64,000 nt of DNA from assembly GCF_022346425.1 (NCBI RefSeq), contig NZ_JAKRCW010000014.1, positions 1 to 64,000 on the forward strand. Direction: 5' to 3'. The translations under genes were made by a program, and so were the position numbers. The notes under the pieces were generated by a model that saw only the letters and a program-made list of their open reading frames with translations, was not told where the DNA came from and did not search any database. Source of the stretch: Pseudoglutamicibacter albus (GTDB lineage Bacteria > Actinomycetota > Actinomycetes > Actinomycetales > Micrococcaceae). Shown in pieces: positions 7,923 to 16,490 of this stretch; positions within the stretch are counted from its first letter, which is position 1, and every line of letters starts with the position of its first letter.

Positions 7923-9227
7923 TTACGCGGGCGGGAAGTCGCGGAACTTTTTGACGTAGTTGACCATCGCCATCGCGATATAGAGCCACCGGCGGGGATG
8001 GCGTTCGGCCTTATGGAACAAGGGATTCGTGACCTTGCGGGCTTTGATGAGCTCCTTGGCTTGTGCGCCGGAGGTGCCTTTCGCGTACTTTTTCAGAAGC
8101 CACAGCGGCAACACCGTGTAGAGGTGCTCGCGCGTCAGCACGCGCGAGCCGCCCTCGACGCGGGAGTCCGCATCGGACACAACCGGGGTGCCATCAGACA
8201 ACCCGAACTCGTTAGCATCCAGCCACTCCTGAACATACACGCGTGAGGCCGCGAGGCCTGCGGCCTGCATGTAGTAGTGGTTCCGGCCCAAACGCGGGTT
8301 CATCTCGAAGAGCTTGACCACGCCATCGCGCGGATCCAACTTGGCGTCCACCATGGCCCAGCCCGTCCAACCGTAATGCTCAACCAGGGCCTTGACGGAA
8401 GGCACAATATCCGGGTTGTCGGTGGTGACAATGCCCGCCGAGTTCCCCTCGACAATCGGGGAGTGCTCCTCAACCACAACGTTCGCGTTCGCGACATACA
8501 GAGTCCCGGAACCATCCTTCGCCCCGTACATTGAGCACAGCCGCATGTTCTCATCCCCGCCAGGGATCATCTCCTGCAGGATGAACGGCTGCGTGTACCC
8601 GCCTTCGGCCATCCGACCCACCATCGTGACTACAGCATCGCGGTCTGTGAAACGGAAAACCTTCTGCTTACCTTCAAAGCTCGCATCAACCCACGCCGCG
8701 GAATCAGCCGGCTTACCGATCAACGGGAACTCAGGCAACTCTTCCGGTACGGCGGCCTCCGCACCCTCGCTTGCCACCTTGCGCGGATCAATCACCACGG
8801 TGCGCGGATGCGGGATCCCCAACTTCTCACACACCGCATAGAACTCCGACTTATTCGCCGCCTGGGTAATGGTCTGCTCGTCAGGGTAGGGGAGGGTATA
8901 GAACTCCTCGAGCGCCTCACGGTTACGCACCAACTGCCCGATGTGCAGGTCCAGTGACCCCAGCAGCAACAGCGGCCTGCGGTTGGGGCCTGCCAGTTCG
9001 CGGCCCTGATCCAGCAGGAACTGGATCACGCGGGCCTCGTCCTTCATGGTTCCAGCCGGACGCAGGTCCACGATTGCGGAGTGGTTGACCGAACCGTTCG
9101 GATCTCCCGTGACGATCACGGACGTGACCCCATAGTTCTCGTGGAACGCGCGGGCCATCGCGTACGTACCCATGTCGCCGCCATACAAAACGGGAACAAA
9201 AGGCTGTTCAGGGCTCACGGTCGTCAC
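7923..9227 (-). CDS. ATP-grasp carboxylate-amine ligase, probably peptidoglycan cross-bridge
   Basis: A 434-residue ATP-grasp enzyme. The N-terminal PVLYGGDMGTYAMARAFHE is a pre-ATP-grasp fold. FPLIGKPADSAAW (about 164-176), FILQEMIPGGDENMR (about 214-228) and LFEMNPRLGRNHYYMQ (about 309-324) are the nucleotide- and metal-binding blocks. The ligase joins a carboxylate to an amine through an acyl-phosphate. The GTG start has AAGGAG seven bases upstream. The adjacent FemABX gene on the same strand (55-bp gap) suggests both build the interpeptide bridge, with FemABX adding a tRNA-borne residue and the ligase adding a free amino acid, as the enterococcal D-aspartate ligase does. The role is inference; the family is well supported. 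Confidence 0.75.
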   Translation of the reverse strand: MTTVSPEQPFVPVLYGGDMGTYAMARAFHENYGVTSVIVTGDPNGSVNHSAIVDLRPAGTMKDEARVIQFLLDQGRELAGPNRRPLLLLGSLDLHIGQLVRNREALEEFYTLPYPDEQTITQAANKSEFYAVCEKLGIPHPRTVVIDPRKVASEGAEAAVPEELPEFPLIGKPADSAAWVDASFEGKQKVFRFTDRDAVVTMVGRMAEGGYTQPFILQEMIPGGDENMRLCSMYGAKDGSGTLYVANANVVVEEHSPIVEGNSAGIVTTDNPDIVPSVKALVEHYGWTGWAMVDAKLDPRDGVVKLFEMNPRLGRNHYYMQAAGLAASRVYVQEWLDANEFGLSDGTPVVSDADSRVEGGSRVLTREHLYTVLPLWLLKKYAKGTSGAQAKELIKARKVTNPLFHKAERHPRRWLYIAMAMVNYVKKFRDFPPA

Positions 9228-9282
9228 AGGGTGTCTCCTTGAAGGTCGCTGACAGGGGGGCGCGGGCGCGTATGCTTGAGCG

Positions 9283-10458
9283 TTATTTGGAACGCAGCTG
9301 CATGTACTTATTGAACGCCCACGTCATAGGTTTGCTGATCGCGATCTCCCACTCGCCAACCATCCGGAAAACATCCGCGCCAACGCCGGTCTTGAAACGC
9401 GTCAAACCGCCGGCGTGGTCGCCACCCATCTGCAAGGTCGCAGTCAGCCCGCCCTGATCCAACACAACGCAACCGCGCTCGATCGCGGCCTCAATCATCA
9501 CGGCCTGAAGCAAGCGCGGGGCGCCCGCGTACGCTCGGTCAAGAACCGAACCCCCGTACAGATACCAAGACTGGTTGCCGTGCATCACCAACATCGCGGC
9601 GGCAAGGTCGTGGTTCTCATCCTCCGGGGCGGACGCGATATAGATGCGGCACGAACCCTTCTCCGACGCATTGAGTTCGTTATAGAGGGTCTTGTAATAC
9701 GATGCCGGGCGCGCCGTGAAATCCTGCCGCTTAGCGGTCTCCTCAATCAGTGCGGTGAAACGCTCGAAACCATTGTCCGGGTTCTCATGCACTATGAAAC
9801 CTGCGCGCATCGCCTTGCGTGTATCGCGGCGATTATTGCCCGAAAACGCAGCCAACACGCCATCTAAGTCCAGCTGGTTCCCGCCCTCATCCACGAGCGG
9901 AACAAGCGCGAGGTATGCAGGCTGGCCGGCCTCAAAATCCATGCCCCCACCCAGAGGGCGCGCGCCGCGGGAGGTCAAAGCCTCGATCAGTTGCGTACCC
10001 ACCTCATAGGTTTCGGTCGGTTCAAGCTCATCGAGGCTCTGCATGGTCCCGGCACCCAGGACCTTACGGACACCAGCGGCACCCCACCGCTTAGCTTTGA
10101 CGTTCGGGCCGAAACGCAACGCGAACGCGCCACGGCGCTTCACATCCTCAACCAACGCATCGACCACCGCGTCCGCTGGGTATTCAGACCAGTCAATCAC
10201 CGGCCCCATTGGCACATACGCTAGGCACCGCTTCACAACCGGCGCCCACCGCAACAAAACCAGGGCAGCACCAACGAGCTTTTCGCCCGCGTAAATGCCG
10301 AGCGAAACCGAATCCCAATCCGACTTCACCGCACCCCAAGCAGGGGTCTGCATAAAGCTCGCGTCAGGGTGCTGGGAGAGGAACTCGCGGTGCTCATCGG
10401 CACTGATTTCACGCGCTTTAATCAAGGGATTATTCAGTGGGGAAGTCGGTTCAGCCAT
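9283..10458 (-). CDS. FemABX family aminoacyl-tRNA:peptidoglycan transferase
   Basis: A 391-residue protein with two GNAT-like domains typical of FemX/MurM: SFMQTPAWGAVKSDW (about 34-48), the RFGPNVKAKRWGA region (about 94-106), FSGNNRRDTRKAMRAGF (about 209-225), then ASYYKTLYNEL and YLYGGSVLDRAYAGAPRLLQ (about 322-341). Such enzymes transfer amino acids from aminoacyl-tRNA to the lysine side chain of lipid II in the cytoplasm. The short C-terminal KYMQLRSK ends the usual fold. It sits immediately upstream of the ATP-grasp ligase on the same strand. The amino acid cannot be read from sequence. Confidence 0.85.
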   Translation of the reverse strand: MAEPTSPLNNPLIKAREISADEHREFLSQHPDASFMQTPAWGAVKSDWDSVSLGIYAGEKLVGAALVLLRWAPVVKRCLAYVPMGPVIDWSEYPADAVVDALVEDVKRRGAFALRFGPNVKAKRWGAAGVRKVLGAGTMQSLDELEPTETYEVGTQLIEALTSRGARPLGGGMDFEAGQPAYLALVPLVDEGGNQLDLDGVLAAFSGNNRRDTRKAMRAGFIVHENPDNGFERFTALIEETAKRQDFTARPASYYKTLYNELNASEKGSCRIYIASAPEDENHDLAAAMLVMHGNQSWYLYGGSVLDRAYAGAPRLLQAVMIEAAIERGCVVLDQGGLTATLQMGGDHAGGLTRFKTGVGADVFRMVGEWEIAISKPMTWAFNKYMQLRSK

Positions 10459-10531
10459 GTGCCCGAGTATATCCGCCGCCCGCCCGAGCGCCGGCGCCGG
10501 TGTTAGCTACAGCACCCCACGCACCCAATAG

Positions 10532-11152
10532 CTACAGGGCTTCGCGCACCATAGGCACGTGGGGGATCCCGACTTCGAGGAATTCCTCGCCATCCACCTC
10601 GAAACCGAACTGCGTGTACCAGTCAGCCAGGTGGGATTGCGCATTGAGCACGATGCGGCGCTTACCGCACCGGGCTACCGCGGTCTTCATGAGTGTATGC
10701 CCGATGCCTTGCCCGCGGCGTTTGCTGTGCACCGCGACCCGGCCGATGCGCTTGGTCTGCTGGTTGGTTTGCGGCGCGGAACCCGTCCCGTTGGCGCCGG
10801 CGTTGCCGCCGGGGTTGAAGATGTTGATGCTCTGCGCATCCTTGCTCTGCGCATCCTTGGTCTGTGCATTCCCTAGCAGCGGCAGGCCGAGGCCGGTGCC
10901 TTTGGGTTGCTCGTTCATGATCCGCAGGGTCGCGAACACAACCCCGGCGCCGTCCTCAACCCACAAGTGTTCCGTGGTGTCCTCGAGGTCGTTGAGGTCC
11001 TGGTCCGCGTAGTTGCATCCCTGCTCGACGATGAAAACGTTCTGCCGCAACGTGGAAATACCGGCCCATGTGGGCGCATCCATCGAACGCAGGTTCCCTA
11101 CGAACGCGAGCAGCCCGTCTGGAAGGTTGAGGGCACGAAGGTGAGTGGACAC
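10532..11152 (-). CDS. ElaA-like GNAT N-acetyltransferase
   Basis: The 206-residue protein matches ElaA: LRQNVFIVEQGCNYADQDLNDLEDTTEHLW (about 36-65) and the acetyl-CoA loop RVAVHSKRRGQGIGHTLM (about 138-155), ending with the FEVDGEEFLEVGIPHVPM tail. ElaA proteins are about 150 residues long. The excess is a low-complexity insert (about 90-135) containing KDAQS repeats encoded by 15-bp tandem units. The substrate is unknown. Genes on both sides lie on the same strand but with larger gaps, so it is probably a single transcription unit. Confidence 0.8.
   Translation of the reverse strand: MSTHLRALNLPDGLLAFVGNLRSMDAPTWAGISTLRQNVFIVEQGCNYADQDLNDLEDTTEHLWVEDGAGVVFATLRIMNEQPKGTGLGLPLLGNAQTKDAQSKDAQSINIFNPGGNAGANGTGSAPQTNQQTKRIGRVAVHSKRRGQGIGHTLMKTAVARCGKRRIVLNAQSHLADWYTQFGFEVDGEEFLEVGIPHVPMVREAL
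10830..10874. repeat. 15-bp tandem repeat inside the GNAT gene
   Basis: CTCTGCGCATCCTTG is present in two identical copies (10830-10844 and 10845-10859), and a diverged third copy follows. They encode the KDAQS repeats of the insert. Confidence 0.75.
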
Positions 11153-11272
11153 GGAACCTCCAGAAGGGCAATCAGGTTCTATACATCGATGCGGGGTCTG
11201 CGAACGATGCGGGGTGGGGTTTCGTGTGAAACCCCACCCCTACGTTAGCGGCTACCGCGCACAGCGGCGCGC

Positions 11273-14020
11273 TTATGCGCGGGCGGCATTCTTATCGGCG
11301 GTATCGGTGTCCTTAGACTCCGTTGCGGTGCGTTCGGCTGCCGCGATCTCTTCGCTGAGGGATTCACCTTCAACGTCCACGTTCGGCAGGGCCTTATCGA
11401 GCCAGCCCGGGATGAACCACGCATGCTTGCCCAGTAGCGTCATGATCGCCGGTGTGATGGTCAACCGGACCACGAACGCGTCGAAGAGCACACCGAACGC
11501 GAGTGCGAAACCGATCGGCCTGATCATCGAGAGCTCGGAGAAGATGAAGCCTGCGAACACCGAGATCATGATGAGTGCGGCAGCAACCACGACCGGTGCG
11601 GCGGCGGTCATGCCCTTACGGACCGCGGCACGCGGCGAGGCGCCGTGCACGAACGCTTCGCGCATCGCGGTCACCAGGAACATCTGATAGTCCATCGCCA
11701 GGCCGAACAAGATACCGGTCAACAGGATCGGTAGGAAGGACATGATCGGGCCAGGCGTATGGACGCCGAACAGTTCGCCGAGCCAGCCGAACTGATAAAC
11801 CGCAACCGTGGCGCCGAACGCGGCCGCGAGCGACAGCAGGAAGCCCAGCGTTGCAATCAGCGGAACGACGATCGAACGGAACACGAGCAGCAGCAAGACC
11901 AGCGACAAGCTCACCACGATCACCAGGTACGGCGGCAAAGCTTCCGCCATCTTCTCTGACACGTCGATCATCGCGGTCACCTGCCCGGTCAACGCGAGCT
12001 TCGCACCCGTTTCGTCTTCGAACTGGTGCTCAGCGGCGCGGATCGTCTCAACCAGATCCACGGTCTTGTCATCTGCCGGGCCGGTGGTTGGGATGATCTG
12101 GAGTAGGCCGTATCGGTTGTCGTCGGTCTGTTCAACAGGGGAGGCCGCGATCACGCCCTCGATCTCGCGGACCTTCGTGGCAGTCTCGTAGAGCGCCTTC
12201 TGCGCTTCAGCCTCCGAGGCACCCTCCGGCAATGTCACAAATCCGAGGATGGGGCCGTTGAAACCGGCACCGAAATCCTCTGCGGTCTTCTCATAGGCGA
12301 CCTGTGCATCCGAACCGTACGGCTCTGACGCGCCATCCGGTAGCGCGGTGGTGAGCTTGAGCGAGGGGATCGCGATAACCCCGAGCAACAGCACCCCGGC
12401 CAGGGCAGCGAGCCACGGCTTGCCGGTCGTGAAGCGGGTCCAGCCGTTGTGGCCGCCCCGATCCGCATCGCCGTCAGTCTCAGCGTCAGCACCTGCCCCA
12501 TCATCAGCCTCAGCGCCAGTGCCTGCCTCAGCACCAGCGAGGCGGGCGCGCTGCTTCGCTTGTTTCGCATCGAACGCTTTTTGCGCACGCTTGGACACCA
12601 GGCGCTGACCGATCAGCGAAAGCAACGCAGGGGTCAGCGTGACCGCGATCAGCACGGCCAACGCGACGGTCGCGGCGGCAGACAGACCAAGCACCGAGAG
12701 GAACGGCAGGCCCGGAACGAGCAGCGCAACCAGCGCGATCACGACCGTCAAACCAGCGAACACCACTGCGCTTCCGGAGGTCCCGACGGCCAAGCCGATG
12801 GACTCTTTAACGTCAACGCCTTGCATGAGCTGGCGGCGGTGGCGGTGCACGATGAACAGCGTGTAGTCGATACCCACGGCCAGGCCCAGCATGAGAGCGA
12901 GCGCGGGGGTGATCGAGGCCATGTCCACTACCGAGGAGAACGCGAGCGTACCCGCGACACCCGCGCCCACACCCAAAACTGCCTGCACCAGCGGCAGGCC
13001 GGCGCCCACGAAAGTTCCCATCATGATGAACAGGACCAACCCGGCAACAACCAGGCCGATCGCCTCACCAATGCCGAAGACGCTGTTGAGATCGGAGGAG
13101 ATCTCGGTGGAGGGATAGACCTCGATCCCGAGGCTTTCCACACTGTGCAGCTCGCTGAGCAGATGCTCACGCTTCTGGGTTTCCATGGCTTCGGCTTGGC
13201 CTTCGAACTGCATGTGGGCCACAGCGCTCGCCCCGTTGTCAGAGACGAACTTCATGCCTTCGGTGGATTCCGCTTGCCGCTGGCCTTGAGCCAGCTCGGC
13301 GCGGCCTTCCTCGAGCTTCTTCTTGCCTTCGTCGATTTCCTTCTGCTTGGTTTCGAGCTCGGCCCGGCCCTCATCGAGCTCCGCCTGCTTGGCCTTCAAA
13401 CCGGCCTGCTGCTGTTCAAGCGCTTGGATGGTGCCCTTCGCCTGCATGTACTGCTGGGTCTGGGTCATGCCGGCGGCTTCAAGCTGCTTCGCGCCGTCTT
13501 GGGCTTGCTTCAGCCCAGCTTCGAGCTGTTTCTTGCCGTCATCGAGTTGCTTCTGGCCGTCGCTGATTTTCTTCTTTGCGCCGTCGAGTTGCTTCTGACC
13601 GTCGGCGAGCTTCTTCTCATTCGCCGCGAGCTCTTTCTTGCCTTCTTCGATCTTGTTGCCGGCGTTGGCGATCTCGGCTTGGTTCTTGAACGGGTCAGCC
13701 GCTACAAGCGCAGTCTTGTCCTCTTCAAGGCCGGCAAGCATCGAGGAGATTTCCTGCTTCTGCTCGTCCGTGAACTCATTCCCGTTAGCGGTCGTGAAAA
13801 CCACGGAGCCGGTGCCGCCGCTGAACTCGGGGAAGATCTTTTCGACTTCATCCAGGGTGTCCTGGGTTTCGGTTCCCGGGATCGCGAAATCGTTGGTGAG
13901 CTTGCCCATGAACAGGGCTGCAGAGCCAACCAGAAGGCCGATGATCACCGCCCAGGACACGATGAATGCCCAGGGCCGCCGTGCCGCCAGCTTGGCGAGT
14001 TGATAGAGCTTATGTGCCAT
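11273..14020 (-). CDS. MMPL family RND transporter
   Basis: A 915-residue exporter of the mycobacterial-membrane-protein-large family. Helix 1 follows MAHKLYQLAKLAARRPW, and two blocks of helices flank extracytoplasmic loops. GIDYTLFIVHRHRR and FGLAMDYQMFLVTAMRE are the two GxDY/MDY proton-relay motifs of helices 4 and 10. The first external loop holds a long coiled coil of about 150 residues rich in K/Q/D/G (KKLADGQKQLDGAKKK type repeats), as in YhgE-like proteins. The start at 14020 is chosen because upstream sequence in this frame lies inside the TetR gene; the two genes overlap by 11 bases. The cargo is probably lipid or hydrophobic compounds. Control is by the TetR protein encoded just upstream. 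Confidence 0.9.
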   Translation of the reverse strand: MAHKLYQLAKLAARRPWAFIVSWAVIIGLLVGSAALFMGKLTNDFAIPGTETQDTLDEVEKIFPEFSGGTGSVVFTTANGNEFTDEQKQEISSMLAGLEEDKTALVAADPFKNQAEIANAGNKIEEGKKELAANEKKLADGQKQLDGAKKKISDGQKQLDDGKKQLEAGLKQAQDGAKQLEAAGMTQTQQYMQAKGTIQALEQQQAGLKAKQAELDEGRAELETKQKEIDEGKKKLEEGRAELAQGQRQAESTEGMKFVSDNGASAVAHMQFEGQAEAMETQKREHLLSELHSVESLGIEVYPSTEISSDLNSVFGIGEAIGLVVAGLVLFIMMGTFVGAGLPLVQAVLGVGAGVAGTLAFSSVVDMASITPALALMLGLAVGIDYTLFIVHRHRRQLMQGVDVKESIGLAVGTSGSAVVFAGLTVVIALVALLVPGLPFLSVLGLSAAATVALAVLIAVTLTPALLSLIGQRLVSKRAQKAFDAKQAKQRARLAGAEAGTGAEADDGAGADAETDGDADRGGHNGWTRFTTGKPWLAALAGVLLLGVIAIPSLKLTTALPDGASEPYGSDAQVAYEKTAEDFGAGFNGPILGFVTLPEGASEAEAQKALYETATKVREIEGVIAASPVEQTDDNRYGLLQIIPTTGPADDKTVDLVETIRAAEHQFEDETGAKLALTGQVTAMIDVSEKMAEALPPYLVIVVSLSLVLLLLVFRSIVVPLIATLGFLLSLAAAFGATVAVYQFGWLGELFGVHTPGPIMSFLPILLTGILFGLAMDYQMFLVTAMREAFVHGASPRAAVRKGMTAAAPVVVAAALIMISVFAGFIFSELSMIRPIGFALAFGVLFDAFVVRLTITPAIMTLLGKHAWFIPGWLDKALPNVDVEGESLSEEIAAAERTATESKDTDTADKNAARA

Positions 14021-14897
14021 ATTTCCGTGAGTCCTCGAAGAAGTTGGAACTGTAGATCTCTTCGCGTTCGTCGCTGGTGAGCCAGCTCGCCCACGCGCTG
14101 TGTTGTAGATACTGACCGTTGCCGTGGTTGCCCTGCTTGCGGCTACTGTCCTCGCCGCCGTCCTGGCCTTCGCTTGCGTTGGCGGTGCATCCAGCATCCG
14201 ATGCGGGCAGCATCCCTAGCGGTGAGATGAGCGATACCGCCCGGACTGCATTGAGCCGCAAAGCCTCAACGTCTGCCTTGGTGGGGCGGCCGGTCAGTGC
14301 TGCGGCCCAGTGTTCAAAGGCCACCTGGACTGCGGTGACCGCGGCCCTGACCTGAACCTCGATCACGAGCCGCGCATTCGGTGAAAGTCCCTGAAACGGC
14401 TCGATGAGCTGGGTGATGCTGTTCTCCCATGTGCGTAAAGATTCGGTGCGTAACGCGGAAGAAGCGCGAGCGAGCAAGAGCGTGCGCGTCGCGGGGGCTA
14501 ATAGTTCAAGCCGTATCGAATCGGTGAGCGCCTGCGTGTAATCGAGTGGCCCACCAGTGCCTGAGGTTTCTTCTGATGCGCCGCCGTTTCCCTGCGGGAC
14601 GTTGAGGCGGATGAGGGCGTCTTGGATGATCACGGTCAACGGATAGTGAACGGCCTCGGCAAGTGAGCTGAAGTAATTGAAGAACGTCCGGCGGGAAACC
14701 CCGGCCCGATCAGCGACCGCATCGACGGTGACCGCGTCCCACCCGAGTTCTTCCCCGAGGTCGAGGCACGCGTTCACGATCCCCTCGGTTGTTGCCATCC
14801 GGTTGAGTTCACGCCGGCCCAGCGCCTCAACGGCTTGCGCTAGGTTCGCAGGCGCTACAACGCAACCCGCGGTATTGGGTGACTCAGTTGTGGCCAT
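14010..14897 (-). CDS. TetR-family transcriptional regulator of the MMPL exporter
   Basis: A 295-residue regulator with the TetR helix-turn-helix at about residues 38-82 (VTVDAVADRAGVSRRTFFNYF). It is longer than the usual 190-230 residues because of a low-complexity C-tail (about 225-280, rich in G, S, N and E) after the ligand domain. It overlaps the MMPL start by 11 bases, so the two are co-translated. A palindrome covers the -35 region of its own promoter, suggesting autorepression. The promoter's -10 box ends only seven bases before the ATG, so the mRNA is probably leaderless. Confidence 0.85.
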   Translation of the reverse strand: MATTESPNTAGCVVAPANLAQAVEALGRRELNRMATTEGIVNACLDLGEELGWDAVTVDAVADRAGVSRRTFFNYFSSLAEAVHYPLTVIIQDALIRLNVPQGNGGASEETSGTGGPLDYTQALTDSIRLELLAPATRTLLLARASSALRTESLRTWENSITQLIEPFQGLSPNARLVIEVQVRAAVTAVQVAFEHWAAALTGRPTKADVEALRLNAVRAVSLISPLGMLPASDAGCTANASEGQDGGEDSSRKQGNHGNGQYLQHSAWASWLTSDEREEIYSSNFFEDSRKYGT

Positions 14898-14903
14898 GGG
14901 CTC

Positions 14904-14931
14904 ATTTTATCAATACGTGCACTCTGTGCAA
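14904..14931 (-). promoter_or_regulatory. TetR gene promoter with overlapping palindromic operator
   Basis: On the minus strand, TTGCAC (14931-14926) and TAAAAT (14909-14904) are spaced by 16 bases. TGCAC-TCT-GTGCA (14918-14930) is a perfect palindrome over the -35 side. The transcript should begin at or within a base or two of the ATG at 14897. Confidence 0.55.
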
Positions 14932-15159
14932 ATATGCCTTGTGGGCAAAAAGTCTGAGGAAACGCTGGGGTGCAACTGTGAATAAAAACGACACACTCGC
15001 GTGACGGCCGCAACATTGCGAACCGTCTCAACATTCAAACTTGATCCGTCAATAACTCGCGCGCAAAACTTTCAGCACCATAGAATGACGCGTGTTCCGG
15101 AGGCAGCCGGGCGCGAACCACGCGCATACTCCGGGATCTGACGCTTGCTGAGGAGACGC

Positions 15160-16452
15160 ATGCGCACGCACACTTTCACCACTAAATCTGGTGCCCCGAT
15201 CTCACGTATGTGGATCATGATTCTGTGTTGGACCACGGTAGCCCTGGAAGGTTTCGACCTCGTAGCGCTCGGCGCCACAACCCCGATCCTCACGAATCCA
15301 GCGGCACCGCACGCCGGCCTCACCACAGAGGCGATGACGGTCGTCGCAACCGTCTCACTCGTCGGCGTCGGCGTCGGCGCGGTCGTGATCGGCCCGCTCA
15401 CATACCGGTGGGGCCGCCGCCGCACCCTTTTGGCGTGCGTGGCCCTCTTCAGCATCTTCACGGTCGCTCTACCGCTTATGCCCGCGTGGCAACTCATCGC
15501 GCTCTTCCGCTTGATTGCAGGTGTCGGGCTCGGCGCGTCGATGCCGGTAGCGCTGACCCTCATGCAAGAGACCATGGCCAGCGGCCGCCGCGCCCACGCC
15601 TCCAGCGTGACTATGACCGGCTACCACGCCGGCGCCGTCGCCGCCTCCCTCGTCGCGCTCGCCGTCGGGAACGCATGGGAATGGGTCTTCTACATCGGCG
15701 GTGCCCTCGGCTTCGTCGTGATGCCGCTGATCTACCGATACTTGCCGGACAGCCTCGACGCGGAACCGGTCGAAACTGGCGCCGACGCCAAACCGGCGGC
15801 CGACACTAAGCCGGGGATCGGTGCCCTGTTCACTCACGGCCGGGCACGCTCGACGCTCGCGTTGTGGATCGCGTCCTTCATGGGCTTGCTGCTCGTGTAC
15901 GGCCTGAACCAGTGGCTACCTAAGATCATGGTTTCGGCAGGCTACCCGGTTGCGGATTCGCTCGTGATGCTGTTCGTGACCAACGTCGGTGCGGTCGTGG
16001 GCTTGTTGGTCGGTGGCGCAACCGCGGACCGCTTCGGTGTCCGCGGAACCAACGCCGTCTGGTTCTTGCTGGCCGCCCTGTTCTTGCTTTCGCTCGTGAT
16101 CCGATTCAACAGCGGGCTTGTACTTAACGGATTCTTGCTCGTCACGGGCATCTTCGTGTTCTCGGCCCAGGTGATGCTCTACGGGTTCGTCGGCTACGTC
16201 TACCCGGCGCATCTGGTGTCCACCGGCATGGGGTTGACCGCCGGGATCGGCCGCTTCGGCGCGATCATCGGCCCAGCCATCACCGGCTGGATGATCTCAA
16301 CAGGCAACGGCTACCCGGGAGTCTTCATCTTCTATGCCGGTGCCGCGGTTGTTGCGATGATTGCGGTGCTGCTCATCAGGAAACCCGAACAACCCCGGGC
16401 TGGCTTGAACTCACGTGAGACAATAACGCGAGAGGATCCAGCGCAGCAATAG
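15160..16452 (+). CDS. MFS transporter, aromatic acid:H+ symporter (AAHS)-like
   Basis: A 430-residue, 12-helix permease. WTTVALEGFDLVALGATTPIL in helix 1 resembles the D-containing helix-1 motif of AAHS carriers (BenK/PcaK type), and GPLTYRWGRRRTLL is the MFS loop 2-3 motif. GVGLGASMPVALTLMQE fits helix 4-5. The ATG at 15160 follows AGGAG by four bases; an upstream in-frame TTG has no such site. It probably imports an aromatic or other organic acid. No catabolic genes adjoin it, so the substrate is open. It diverges from the TetR gene across a 260-bp region. Confidence 0.8.
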   Translation: MRTHTFTTKSGAPISRMWIMILCWTTVALEGFDLVALGATTPILTNPAAPHAGLTTEAMTVVATVSLVGVGVGAVVIGPLTYRWGRRRTLLACVALFSIFTVALPLMPAWQLIALFRLIAGVGLGASMPVALTLMQETMASGRRAHASSVTMTGYHAGAVAASLVALAVGNAWEWVFYIGGALGFVVMPLIYRYLPDSLDAEPVETGADAKPAADTKPGIGALFTHGRARSTLALWIASFMGLLLVYGLNQWLPKIMVSAGYPVADSLVMLFVTNVGAVVGLLVGGATADRFGVRGTNAVWFLLAALFLLSLVIRFNSGLVLNGFLLVTGIFVFSAQVMLYGFVGYVYPAHLVSTGMGLTAGIGRFGAIIGPAITGWMISTGNGYPGVFIFYAGAAVVAMIAVLLIRKPEQPRAGLNSRETITREDPAQQ

Positions 16453-16490
16453 CTGCGCATCGAAAGCACAGCGACAAGGGGTACGTCACA

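Noticed and set aside
12449-14080. 543-codon open frame on the plus strand
   Set aside because: Antisense to the MMPL gene, with leucine runs that mirror the coiled-coil repeats.
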